A DNA stretch of 46,084 nucleotides, from assembly GCA_016875735.1 (NCBI GenBank), contig VGOW01000026.1, forward strand, positions 1-46,084, in the 5' to 3' direction. Below are positions 17,272 through 24,544 of this stretch, one piece after another. The position numbers and the translations under genes were made by a program. Positions within the stretch are counted from its first letter, which is position 1. Every line of letters starts with the position of its first letter. This DNA comes from Chloroflexota bacterium (lineage in GTDB: Bacteria; Chloroflexota; Anaerolineae; Anaerolineales; VGOW01). Below the pieces are notes generated by a model that saw nothing but the letters and a program-made list of their open reading frames with translations, did not search any database and was not told where the DNA came from.

Positions 17272-17329
17272 ATGACAAGATGAAGGGGTGACACGGTGAA
17301 AGCAGTCCGCCGCCGTGTCACCCTGTCAT
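17272..17329. repeat. GC-rich inverted repeat between nosZ and the NosB-like gene
   Basis: Perfect 11-base arms GGGTGACACGG (17286-17296) and CCGTGTCACCC (17313-17323), extended outward by ATGACA (17272-17277) and TGTCAT (17324-17329). No T-run follows on either strand. It may be a dispersed intergenic palindrome, or a stem-loop that stabilises the nosZ end of the transcript and lowers expression of the downstream genes. Confidence 0.75.
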
Positions 17330-17351
17330 CGTGTCAGCGTGCCACCCCGTC

Positions 17352-18035
17352 ATGCAATCCTTTCTCGATCCGGATGTGAAAGTCCTTCTCCCCGATGGCA
17401 GCACCCGCCGCCTCACCGACTACCTCCTGCCCAGCGCCCTGCTCATGCTCTCCGCGCTGCTGCTGATGATCTCCATGTTCCTGCCCTATTGGAGTATGCG
17501 CATGGACGCGCCTCAATACCCCAAAGGTTTGAAAGTGGATGTGTACATCAACCGGCTCGACGGCGATGTGGACGAGATCGACGCGCTCAATCACTATCTC
17601 GGCATGCCCAAACTCGACGAGGGCGGGCGCTTCGAGCGCTCCATCTCTTTCATCTCCATCATCGCTTTTGGCTTCCTATTGATGGCCGGTGTGTTCGTCC
17701 ACAACCAACTGGCGGGTCTGCTCGCCCTTCCAGCCTTGGGCTTCCCCGTCGTCTTCATCGCCGACCTGTGGTGGATACTCTATCAGTACGGCCACAGCAT
17801 CGATCCCAAGTCGGCGCTCGGCGGCGCCATTGAGCCATTCACCCCGCCCGTCCTCGGGCCCGGAGTCGTCGGCCAGTTCGGCACCGTGGCCAGTTTTGAG
17901 CCCGGCTTCTACCTCTCCCTCCTCGCCGTATTGGTGATGCTGATCGCCCTGTGGTTCCATCGCGCCGCCTACAAACCCATCGTGGACGCGCGCAAAAAGT
18001 TGGCCGCCTCCGCCGCGCAGCCCCCTCGCGCATGA
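17352..18035 (+). CDS. NosB-like integral membrane protein of the nos cluster
   Basis: A 227-residue protein with about four membrane segments: LLPSALLMLSALLLMISMFLP near residue 28, ISFISIIAFGFLLMAGVF near 100, LLALPALGFPVVFIADLWWILY near 125, and FYLSLLAVLVMLIALWF near 190. Between the first two is an outside loop with YPKGLKVDVYINRLDGDV and ALNHYLGMPKLDEGG, a stretch I associate with membrane proteins next to clade II nosZ genes (NosB-type, function unknown). His and Met residues in NHYLGMPK could bind copper or contact NosZ (inference). The ATG at 17352 is preferred to 17331; neither has a strong SD. The stop overlaps the next start as ATGA at 18032-18035. Confidence 0.65.
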   Translation: MQSFLDPDVKVLLPDGSTRRLTDYLLPSALLMLSALLLMISMFLPYWSMRMDAPQYPKGLKVDVYINRLDGDVDEIDALNHYLGMPKLDEGGRFERSISFISIIAFGFLLMAGVFVHNQLAGLLALPALGFPVVFIADLWWILYQYGHSIDPKSALGGAIEPFTPPVLGPGVVGQFGTVASFEPGFYLSLLAVLVMLIALWFHRAAYKPIVDARKKLAASAAQPPRA

Positions 18036-20368
18036 ACCTTCGACTGCTCGCCGCGGGGATGTTGATTGCGCTGGCGGCGGCTCAACCCACCCTCGCCCAA
18101 CCGCTCTCGCCCAACCGCCTCACCGTCTCCCCCACCGGCCCCTACACGACCATCGAAGCCGCGCTGGCCGACGCCGCCGACGGCGACGCCATCGAAGTGC
18201 GCGGCGGAATCTATCCGACCCTCGTCGTCGAAAAATCGGTGACGCTCGAAGGCGTGGATTGGCCGGTGATTAACGGAGGCGGCGAGGGCACGGTTGTCAC
18301 CCTCAACGCCCCGAACATCGTCTTTCGCGGCTTCGAAGTCCGCAACAGCGGCATCGAGCCGGATCGCGATCACTCCGGCATCACCCTCACCGCGCCGGGC
18401 ATCACTGCCGAAAACAACCGCCTGCGCGAAGTGCTGTTCGGCATCTTCGTCGCCAAAGCCCACAACGCCGTCGTGCGCGGCAACGACATCTCCAGCAAAT
18501 CGCAATTCAACATCGGGCGCAAAGGCGACGCCATTCGGCTGTGGTTCAGCAAAGGCGTCACCGTCGAAAACAATCACGTTCACGACGCCCGCGATCTGGT
18601 GATGTGGTATTCCGAAGAAGTGATCGTGCGCGACAATGTTTTCGAGAACGGGCGCTACGGCATCCACCTCATGTATTGCGACGGCGCGCAGATCGAACGC
18701 AACCGCGTGCTCAACAACTCGGTTGGGCTGTTCGTCATGTATTCCAAAAACGTCGCCCTGCGCGATAACGACATTCGCGGACAGCGCGGCCCCAGCGGCT
18801 ACGCGCTCGGCTTCAAAGACGCCGACTTCGTCGAAGTCACCGGCAACGTGATCGTGGACAATCGCGCCGGAGTGTTCATGGATGGCACGCCGTTCAGCCC
18901 GCAGGGGTACGGCCTCTTCAGAGACAACATCTTCGCCTTCAACGACGTGGGCGCGATTCTCCTCACCGCCGTTCGCGGCAACACCTTCGAGGGCAACACC
19001 TTTTGGGAGAACGTCGAACAAATGGCGATACAGGGCGGCGGCCAAACCGGAGAGAACGTGTGGCGCGGAAATTACTGGAGCGACTACACCGGCTTCGACG
19101 CCGACTCCGATGGCTACGGCGACACGCCCTATCGCTCCGAGCGATTCTTCGAAAACCTCACCGACCGCGAGCCGATGCTTCGCGCCATCCTCTACAGCCC
19201 CGCCGCGCAAACCATCGAGTTCGCCGCCTCATCGTTTCCCATCGTCAAGCCTCAACCCAAATTCGTGGACGAGACTCCGATGATGTCGCCCCGCGCCATT
19301 CCGCCCTCGGCCCTCGCCCCCCAAGAATCGCCCGCGCCCATGGCCCTGCTGGGACTCGGACTGCTGGCGGCGGGCGTGGCCTGCGGCGGGCTGGCCTTTA
19401 TGAACCGCAAAGCGCGCGAGAGCCGCAAAGACTCTTTGCCCTCTCCACGCTCTCTGCGGTTGAATGAGTCAATGGCAGTCAACACTCCACTGGAAACGGC
19501 GGTGCGCGTCGAAAATTTAGTCAAACGCTACGGCAAAGCGGCCGCCCTCAACGGCGTCTCGTTCGAGGCGCGCGCTGGAGAGTCGCTGGCCTTGTGGGGC
19601 GAAAACGGCGCGGGCAAAACCACGCTCATCAAAGCCCTGCTCGGCCTCATCGACTATGAGGGCCGCGCAGAGATCGAAGGCAACGACACGCGCAGAAACG
19701 GCAAAGCCGCCCGCCGGTGCATCGGCTACGTTCCACAAGAAGCGATCTTTTACGATATGACCGCGCAAGCCACAATGGAATTTTATGCGCGGCTCAAAAA
19801 AGTGGATGTTGGCCGAATCTCCGCCCTGCTCGAAAAACTGGGGCTGGCCGAGCACGCCCGCAAACCCGTGCCGGCCCTCTCTGGCGGACTCAAACAGCGG
19901 CTCGCGCTCGCCGTGGCCCTCCTCGCCGACCCGCCCGTGCTTCTGCTCGACGAACCCACCGCCAACCTCGACGCCAAAGCGCGAAGCGATTATCTCGCCC
20001 TCCTCGCCGCGCTCCGCAAAGAAAAGAGAACCATCCTTTTCGCCTCGCACCGCATCGAAGAAGTGGAAACCCTCGCCGACCGGGTGTTGGTGATGGAATC
20101 CGGTCGGGTAATCGAGACGCTCACCCCCGGCGAAGTCCGTTTGCGACTCGCCCCCCACGCCACACTCACGCTCTGGGTGCCCGAAAGCGATCGTCAGCGA
20201 GCCGTCGCCGTGTTCGAGCGGCAAGGCTGGTGCGCGCATCTCAACGGGCGCGGCACGGTGGTCGTTTACGTCGAAGCCGAGCAAAAACTTCAGCCCCTCA
20301 CCCGCCTCGCCGAAGAGGGCATCGTTGTGAAAGACTTCGAGATGGAACGAGGCCGATTATGGAACTGA
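18032..20368 (+). CDS. nosDF: NosD-NosF fusion: beta-helix copper-site maturation protein joined to ABC ATPase
   Basis: One 778-residue frame holds two proteins that are normally separate. Residues 1 to about 430 are NosD: signal peptide (LLAAGMLIALAAAQPTLAQ) and a right-handed beta-helix with CASH repeats (GPYTTIEAALADAADGD, GIHLMYCDGAQIERNRV, WRGNYWSDYTGFDADSDGYGD), which acts outside the membrane in CuZ assembly. Residues about 435-458 are a membrane segment (APMALLGLGLLAAGVACGG). Residues about 481-778 are NosF, a cytoplasmic ABC ATPase with Walker A GENGAGKTT (523-531), signature LSGGLKQR (616) and Walker B VLLLDEPTANLD. The internal ATG at 19472 has no SD. The start ATG overlaps the previous stop (ATGA). 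The topology (outside helix, one membrane pass, inside ATPase) is self-consistent with a true fusion. The linker DNA resembles the local intergenic repeat. Confidence 0.93.
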   Translation: MNLRLLAAGMLIALAAAQPTLAQPLSPNRLTVSPTGPYTTIEAALADAADGDAIEVRGGIYPTLVVEKSVTLEGVDWPVINGGGEGTVVTLNAPNIVFRGFEVRNSGIEPDRDHSGITLTAPGITAENNRLREVLFGIFVAKAHNAVVRGNDISSKSQFNIGRKGDAIRLWFSKGVTVENNHVHDARDLVMWYSEEVIVRDNVFENGRYGIHLMYCDGAQIERNRVLNNSVGLFVMYSKNVALRDNDIRGQRGPSGYALGFKDADFVEVTGNVIVDNRAGVFMDGTPFSPQGYGLFRDNIFAFNDVGAILLTAVRGNTFEGNTFWENVEQMAIQGGGQTGENVWRGNYWSDYTGFDADSDGYGDTPYRSERFFENLTDREPMLRAILYSPAAQTIEFAASSFPIVKPQPKFVDETPMMSPRAIPPSALAPQESPAPMALLGLGLLAAGVACGGLAFMNRKARESRKDSLPSPRSLRLNESMAVNTPLETAVRVENLVKRYGKAAALNGVSFEARAGESLALWGENGAGKTTLIKALLGLIDYEGRAEIEGNDTRRNGKAARRCIGYVPQEAIFYDMTAQATMEFYARLKKVDVGRISALLEKLGLAEHARKPVPALSGGLKQRLALAVALLADPPVLLLDEPTANLDAKARSDYLALLAALRKEKRTILFASHRIEEVETLADRVLVMESGRVIETLTPGEVRLRLAPHATLTLWVPESDRQRAVAVFERQGWCAHLNGRGTVVVYVEAEQKLQPLTRLAEEGIVVKDFEMERGRLWN

Positions 20369-21186
20369 CACTGTTATGGACGATTGCCCTGCGCGAACTG
20401 CGCGAAGCCCTGCGCAACAAATGGCTTGCCTTTTACGCGGTGGGGTTTGCCGCGCTGGCCTATGCCCTTTCGCAAGCCAGCGTCGCATCCTCCGGCTACA
20501 GCGGGTTGGGAGGCTTTGGGCGCACCGCCGCCAGCCTCATCAACGCCCTGCTGTTGTTTGTGCCGCTGCTCGGACTCAGTGTGGGCGCGGGGGCGCTCGC
20601 CGGAGATCGTGAGCGCGGGACTCTGCTGTATCTCCTCGCCCAGCCGGTGAATCGCGCCGAAGTCTTTTTCGGAAAAGCGATCGGCTCCGGAATGGCCGTC
20701 ACCGCCGCATTGGCCGTCGGCTTCGGGTTGGCCGCCCTCACCCTCGCCTCGGCCAGCGAAGGCGACGCCTTCACCTACCTCGCCCTCGCCGGATACACCG
20801 TTCTGCTGGCCCTCGCCTCGATGGGGCTGGGCTTCATCATCAGCGCCCTCACCCGCAAAGGCGCCACCGCCATGGGCGCATCGCTGCTGCTGTGGCTCGG
20901 CCTCGTCTTCTTCGGCGACATCGGCCTCGTGGGCGCCACCCTCACCCTGCGCCCCACCCCAACCGTTCTGCTGGGGATGTTGCTCATCAACCCACTACAA
21001 GTATTCAAACTGGGCGCGATCTACAGCCTGCGCGCCACACTCGACACGCTCGGCGCAGCGGGGCAATTCGCCCTCTACAAATTCGGAGACGCCCTGCCCG
21101 CGCTGTTGCTGGGCCTGCTCGCCGGATGGATCGCGCTGTCGTTCGGCGCGGCCTTTGCCCTCTTCAGCCGCCGCGGCGATCTATGA
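20359..21186 (+). CDS. nosY: NosY, ABC-2 type permease of the nos maturation system
   Basis: A 275-residue membrane protein with about six segments and the NosY hallmarks: an N-terminal IALRELREALRNKWLAFYAVGF, GALAGDRERGTLLYLLAQPVNRAEVFFGKAIG near residue 80, and a C-terminal NPLQVFKLGAIYSLRATLDTLG. It pairs with NosF to supply the NosZ active site, possibly by sulfur delivery to CuZ (the family role is known in outline only). The ATG at 20359 overlaps the end of nosDF by 10 nt, and its stop overlaps nosL as ATGA at 21183-21186. Confidence 0.93.
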   Translation: MELTLLWTIALRELREALRNKWLAFYAVGFAALAYALSQASVASSGYSGLGGFGRTAASLINALLLFVPLLGLSVGAGALAGDRERGTLLYLLAQPVNRAEVFFGKAIGSGMAVTAALAVGFGLAALTLASASEGDAFTYLALAGYTVLLALASMGLGFIISALTRKGATAMGASLLLWLGLVFFGDIGLVGATLTLRPTPTVLLGMLLINPLQVFKLGAIYSLRATLDTLGAAGQFALYKFGDALPALLLGLLAGWIALSFGAAFALFSRRGDL

Positions 21187-21644
21187 AACCCAATCTATTC
21201 TTCTGCCTGCTTGCCTTTTGCCTCACGCTGGCCGCCTGCGCCCAACAGCCCGCCGAGCCTCAACCGCCGGAGATCATCTATGGGCAAGACTTGTGCGACA
21301 ACTGCGGCATGATCATCAGCGAAGCCAAATACGCCGCCGCCACCCTGCTCGTCGAAGGCGGATCGCACAAATTCGACGACATCTCTGACATGGTGATCTA
21401 TCACCTCGATCACCCCAACGAAGTGGTGAAGGCGTGGTTCGTGCACGACTACAACAGCGAAGCATGGATCCGGGGGGAGACCGCCACTTACGTGAGAGGC
21501 GACATCAACACACCGATGGGTGGGGGCATCGTTGCCTTCGAGAACAAAGCCGAGGCCGAATCAGTCGCCGCCGAAGTCAATGGCAAAGTGATGAACTTCG
21601 ACGAAATGCGCGTCGAGGTTCATGTCGTCATCCACGGCCAATGA
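21183..21644 (+). CDS. nosL: NosL copper-binding lipoprotein
   Basis: A 153-residue protein with a lipoprotein signal (CLLAFCLTLAAC, lipobox Cys near 19) and the NosL copper site GQDLCDNCGMIIS (CxxCGM). It continues with FDDISDMVIYHLDHP and WFVHDYNSEAWI, typical of the family. NosL delivers Cu(I) to NosD/apo-NosZ outside the membrane. It is translationally coupled to nosY through ATGA. Confidence 0.94.
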   Translation: MKPNLFFCLLAFCLTLAACAQQPAEPQPPEIIYGQDLCDNCGMIISEAKYAAATLLVEGGSHKFDDISDMVIYHLDHPNEVVKAWFVHDYNSEAWIRGETATYVRGDINTPMGGGIVAFENKAEAESVAAEVNGKVMNFDEMRVEVHVVIHGQ

Positions 21645-21689
21645 CGCAAGCCGCAAGCAGGGCAGAGAGCATGAAATGAGAGACTATCC

Positions 21690-21941
21690 ATGGCCGACAC
21701 ACAACCAGTTCCGCAAGAGCGGGTTGATCCGGTTACCGGCTTATCGCTTCCCGACCCGTTTCCCGAATACGTTCCCTGTCCGCACTGCGGAGAGCCCGAA
21801 GTTGAAGTGTATTGCTACGAGAAGATCGCGCGGTGCCGCAACTGCGGCAAACAGTTCCCGCACACATCGCCGCCCGATTGCGGCCTTTATCCGTTTTGCA
21901 AACGCGCCGTGGAGCCGGAGTCAGACGATCACGAGGGCTGA
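21690..21941 (+). CDS. Small zinc-ribbon protein, unknown function
   Basis: An 83-residue protein with CPHCGEPEVEVYCYEKIARCRNCGK, two CxxC knuckles 14 residues apart, and a further CGLYPFCKR. It starts 45 nt after nosL in the same direction, so it is probably the last gene of the nos operon. There is no signal peptide. It could handle metal or bind nucleic acid, but no function can be assigned. Its end overlaps the end of the convergent regulator gene by 13 bp. Confidence 0.6.
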   Translation: MADTQPVPQERVDPVTGLSLPDPFPEYVPCPHCGEPEVEVYCYEKIARCRNCGKQFPHTSPPDCGLYPFCKRAVEPESDDHEG

Positions 21942-22627
21942 GCCTGCCGCCGCAATTTATCCATGTTGGTGATCAAGAGATAGCCGCCGCGCCGAGTCTC
22001 GATGATGCCCTGCGCGCGGAACCGGGACATGGCGCGAATAGCGGTTTCGAGCGTGGTGCCGGCCATATCGGCCAAATCCTGCCGCGAGAGCGGGATCGTG
22101 ATCAATATCCCCTCCGGCTCGGAGCGCCCCAGCCGATCCGCCAGCTTGAGCAGAATGTGCGCCATGCGGCGCTCCACCCGCTCGCCGGCCAAAACTTGCA
22201 GCCCCATCATCGAATGCAGGCGATTGCCCAACATGCGGATCAGCCGGAGCGTCACCGCCGGGTGGCCGGACAGAAACTGCTGATAGGCCTCGCTCGACAG
22301 ACTGATCGTTTCGGAGTCTTCCATCGCCTTCGCCGTCGCCGGATGGTGAGGCATGAACAGCACCGCGCCGCCGAACACCTCGCCCGGCGAGATCATCTCC
22401 AAAATCACCTCTCGCCCGTCAACTTCGTGATACACGATTTTCACCTGCCCCTGCCGCAACAGCCACACGCGGTCGCACACATCGCCCTGATAGAAAATGA
22501 ACGCCTCGCGCTCGAAACGATCCACCCGCGTCTGCTCCGAGAGAGCGACGAGATCCACTTCGGGCAGGCTGGCAAACAAGGGGAGCCGCTGGAGCAGTTC
22601 GAGCGTGGGCGCGAGAATGGCGGACAT
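21929..22627 (-). CDS. Crp/Fnr-family transcription regulator
   Basis: A 232-residue protein from the ATG at 22627. The N-terminal cyclic-nucleotide-type sensor domain has LPLFASLPEVDLVALSEQ, FIFYQGDVCDRVWLLRQGQVKI and ISPGEVFGGAVLFM; then comes a long dimer helix and a Crp-type HTH (IPLSRQDLADMAGTTLETAIRAMSRFRAQGII). There is no N-terminal Cys cluster, so it is not an Fe-S Fnr. The cAMP-contact residues of Crp are not obvious, so a Dnr/NnrR-like nitric oxide or heme sensor is plausible (inference). Its place between nosL and the NnrS operon, plus the TATGA-N6-TCATA palindrome before nosZ, make it the likely nos regulator. It is divergent from the cupin gene with only 50 bp between. Confidence 0.88.
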   Translation of the reverse strand: MSAILAPTLELLQRLPLFASLPEVDLVALSEQTRVDRFEREAFIFYQGDVCDRVWLLRQGQVKIVYHEVDGREVILEMISPGEVFGGAVLFMPHHPATAKAMEDSETISLSSEAYQQFLSGHPAVTLRLIRMLGNRLHSMMGLQVLAGERVERRMAHILLKLADRLGRSEPEGILITIPLSRQDLADMAGTTLETAIRAMSRFRAQGIIETRRGGYLLITNMDKLRRQAQPS

Positions 22628-22639
22628 AGGGCGGAACAG

Positions 22640-22647
22640 ATTATACT
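22640..22647. promoter_or_regulatory. Overlapping divergent -10 boxes for the regulator and the cupin operon
   Basis: The minus strand reads TATAAT (22645 to 22640), 12 nt before the regulator ATG. The plus strand reads TATACT at 22642-22647, 30 nt before the cupin ATG. The same TATA core can therefore serve both directions. The regulator mRNA would have a leader of only a few nucleotides. Confidence 0.5.
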
Positions 22648-22677
22648 TCGGCCTCAGCCGACACACACGGAGATTGT

Positions 22678-22998
22678 ATGAGCGCCCCTTACTTTCATAT
22701 TGACCTCTCGGCACAGATGCAAGAAATTGCGCCGGACTCGATCATCAGCCGCACCATTCACAACGACGACAAAATGAAAGCGGTGCTGTTCGGCTTCGCC
22801 GCCGGGCAGGAACTCTCGGAACACACCGCCTCCGTGCCCGCCGTGATTCACATCCTCAGCGGCGAGGCCCGCCTCACGCTCGGCAGTGACGCGATGGACG
22901 CTCACCCCGGCACATGGGTGCGCATGACGGCCAACCTGCCGCACAGCGTGCGGGCCAAAACGCCGGTGATCATGTTGTTGTTGATGCTGAAACAATGA
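22678..22998 (+). CDS. Cupin-domain protein
   Basis: A 106-residue single cupin: KAVLFGFAAGQELSEHTASVPAVIHILSGEARLTLG followed by AHPGTWVRMTANLPHSVRAKTP. His residues in ELSEHTA and LPHSV match the cupin metal sites. It begins after a CGGAGAT SD and overlaps the DUF3054 gene as ATGA. Small cupins of this kind are often next to nitric-oxide or nitrosative-stress genes, which fits the NnrS-like gene two places on. Whether it senses or degrades something is unknown. Confidence 0.8.
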   Translation: MSAPYFHIDLSAQMQEIAPDSIISRTIHNDDKMKAVLFGFAAGQELSEHTASVPAVIHILSGEARLTLGSDAMDAHPGTWVRMTANLPHSVRAKTPVIMLLLMLKQ

Positions 22999-23426
22999 AA
23001 CAACCTTTCCACCAAAAATACTCCGCGCCCCTCATTTTGCTGGCCGGCGATCTGCTGGCCATGATCCTCTTCATCTTCTTCGGCCAGCGCGAGCATGAAC
23101 TGATCAACGCCGCCAACCCGATCTGGGGAGTGCTGTATTCCTCCGCCATCTTCGCCCTGCCGTGGGCCATCGCCGGGTGGCTGTTGGGCGCGTTCCCCCG
23201 CGCCGATTCGCTCACCGCCCGTTCATTGCTCACCCGCTCGCTCAACACATGGCTCGTGGCCGCGCCGCTCGGCCTCCTCCTCCGATCTTACGCGCTGGGC
23301 CGCGCCGTCGTGCCCACCGCTTTCATCACCGCCGCCCTCGCCTTCGGCGGGTTGTTCGTGCTGGGCTGGCGGATCGCATTCGTCGTGATCTGGAGTCTCA
23401 TCGCCCGCCGCAACCGCGCGCCATGA
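22995..23426 (+). CDS. DUF3054-like membrane protein
   Basis: A 143-residue protein with about four membrane segments (APLILLAGDLLAMILFIFFG, YSSAIFALPWAIAGWLLGAF, TWLVAAPLGLLLRSYALG, AFITAALAFGGLFVLGWRIAFVVIW). The GDLLAMILFIFFGQREH opening is characteristic of DUF3054 proteins, whose function is not known. It is coupled by ATGA to the genes on both sides, so it works with the cupin and the NnrS-like protein. Confidence 0.75.
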   Translation: MKQPFHQKYSAPLILLAGDLLAMILFIFFGQREHELINAANPIWGVLYSSAIFALPWAIAGWLLGAFPRADSLTARSLLTRSLNTWLVAAPLGLLLRSYALGRAVVPTAFITAALAFGGLFVLGWRIAFVVIWSLIARRNRAP

Positions 23427-24544
23427 AACCAACCCACTTCTCCCGACACATGCCGTTCATCGCCCTCGGCGGGCTGGCCCTCCTCGCCGGGATGTGGGCC
23501 GGGCTAGTGCGCATTGGCTGGGCCATCCCGCCACTGCAACCCGCCGCGCACGGCCCGCTGATGATCTCCGGCTTTCTCGGCGTGGTCATCAGCCTCGAAC
23601 GCGCTGTCGCCTTCGGCAAACGCTGGACGTTCGCCGCGCCCCTGCTCAGCGGGCTCGGGGCAGTGGCTCTCCTGCTCGGCCTCCCCGCCGAAATCTATTG
23701 CGGGTTGTTTGTCCTCGCCAGCGCTGTGCTGATCATCGCCTTTGCCACAACATACTATCAACACTATGGATCGAAGATCGAATGGTCGGGACTCACAATG
23801 ATCGGCGGGGCCGTGTTGTGGCTGGTGGGCAACGGACTCTGGTGGGCAGGCCGCCCCCTCGCGCAAGCCACTCCGTGGTGGATCGGATTCCTCGTCGTCA
23901 CCATCGCCGCCGAACGATTGGAACTTGGGCGCGTTCTCTTGCTGGGCAGAGTCTCGCGCATCACATTTCTGCTGTGTGTCGCGCTGTTTGTCGGCGGGTT
24001 GAAACTATCGCTGTTCGCCTTCAGCGCCGGACTGCAATTGAGCGGCGCAGGATTGATCGCCCTCGGCGCGTGGCTGCTCTATTTCGACATCGCCCACCGC
24101 ACCATTCGGCAAAAAGGGCTGACGCGATTCATCGCCGCCTGCCTTCTGCCCGGATACGCCTGGCTCATATTCGCCGGAGCGTTGTGGCTGATGTGGGCGC
24201 CCTATTTTTCCGGCGGGCCGTTTTACGACGCGATGCTGCACACCATTCTGCTCGGCTTCGTGTTCTCGATGATCTTCGGCCACGAGCCGATCATCATGCC
24301 CGCCATCGTCGGCGTCCCCATCGTATATCGCCCGGCGTTTTACGGCCACCTCGTTCTGCTCCATGCCTCGCTCATCTTGCGCCTTGTCGGCGACCTTGCC
24401 GCTCAACCCTCTCTGCGCATATGGGGCGGGATGCTCAACGTGATCGCAGTGCTGGCCTTCATCGGCAACACCGTCATCGCCGTGCGCGCGCAACTGCGCG
24501 CCCAAGCACAGCCGCCAACACAATCGTCCACGTCGCCCCGCTGA
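23423..24544 (+). CDS. NnrS-like multi-pass membrane protein
   Basis: A 373-residue protein with about 10-12 membrane segments and the NnrS-like motifs PAAHGPLMISGFLGVVISLERAVAFG near residue 40 and MLHTILLGFVFSMIFGHEPIIMPAI near residue 270, with conserved His at HGPLM, MLHT and GHEPI. NnrS is a heme- and copper-containing membrane protein that protects against NO and nitrosative stress, which suits a neighbour of nos genes. The ATG at 23423 overlaps the previous stop. The last 71 nt overlap the 3' end of the convergent YfhO-like gene. Confidence 0.75.
   Translation: MKPTHFSRHMPFIALGGLALLAGMWAGLVRIGWAIPPLQPAAHGPLMISGFLGVVISLERAVAFGKRWTFAAPLLSGLGAVALLLGLPAEIYCGLFVLASAVLIIAFATTYYQHYGSKIEWSGLTMIGGAVLWLVGNGLWWAGRPLAQATPWWIGFLVVTIAAERLELGRVLLLGRVSRITFLLCVALFVGGLKLSLFAFSAGLQLSGAGLIALGAWLLYFDIAHRTIRQKGLTRFIAACLLPGYAWLIFAGALWLMWAPYFSGGPFYDAMLHTILLGFVFSMIFGHEPIIMPAIVGVPIVYRPAFYGHLVLLHASLILRLVGDLAAQPSLRIWGGMLNVIAVLAFIGNTVIAVRAQLRAQAQPPTQSSTSPR

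Noticed and set aside
17969-19210. A 413-codon minus-strand frame opposite nosD
   Set aside because: Same type of GC shadow; the plus strand carries the CASH repeats of NosD.
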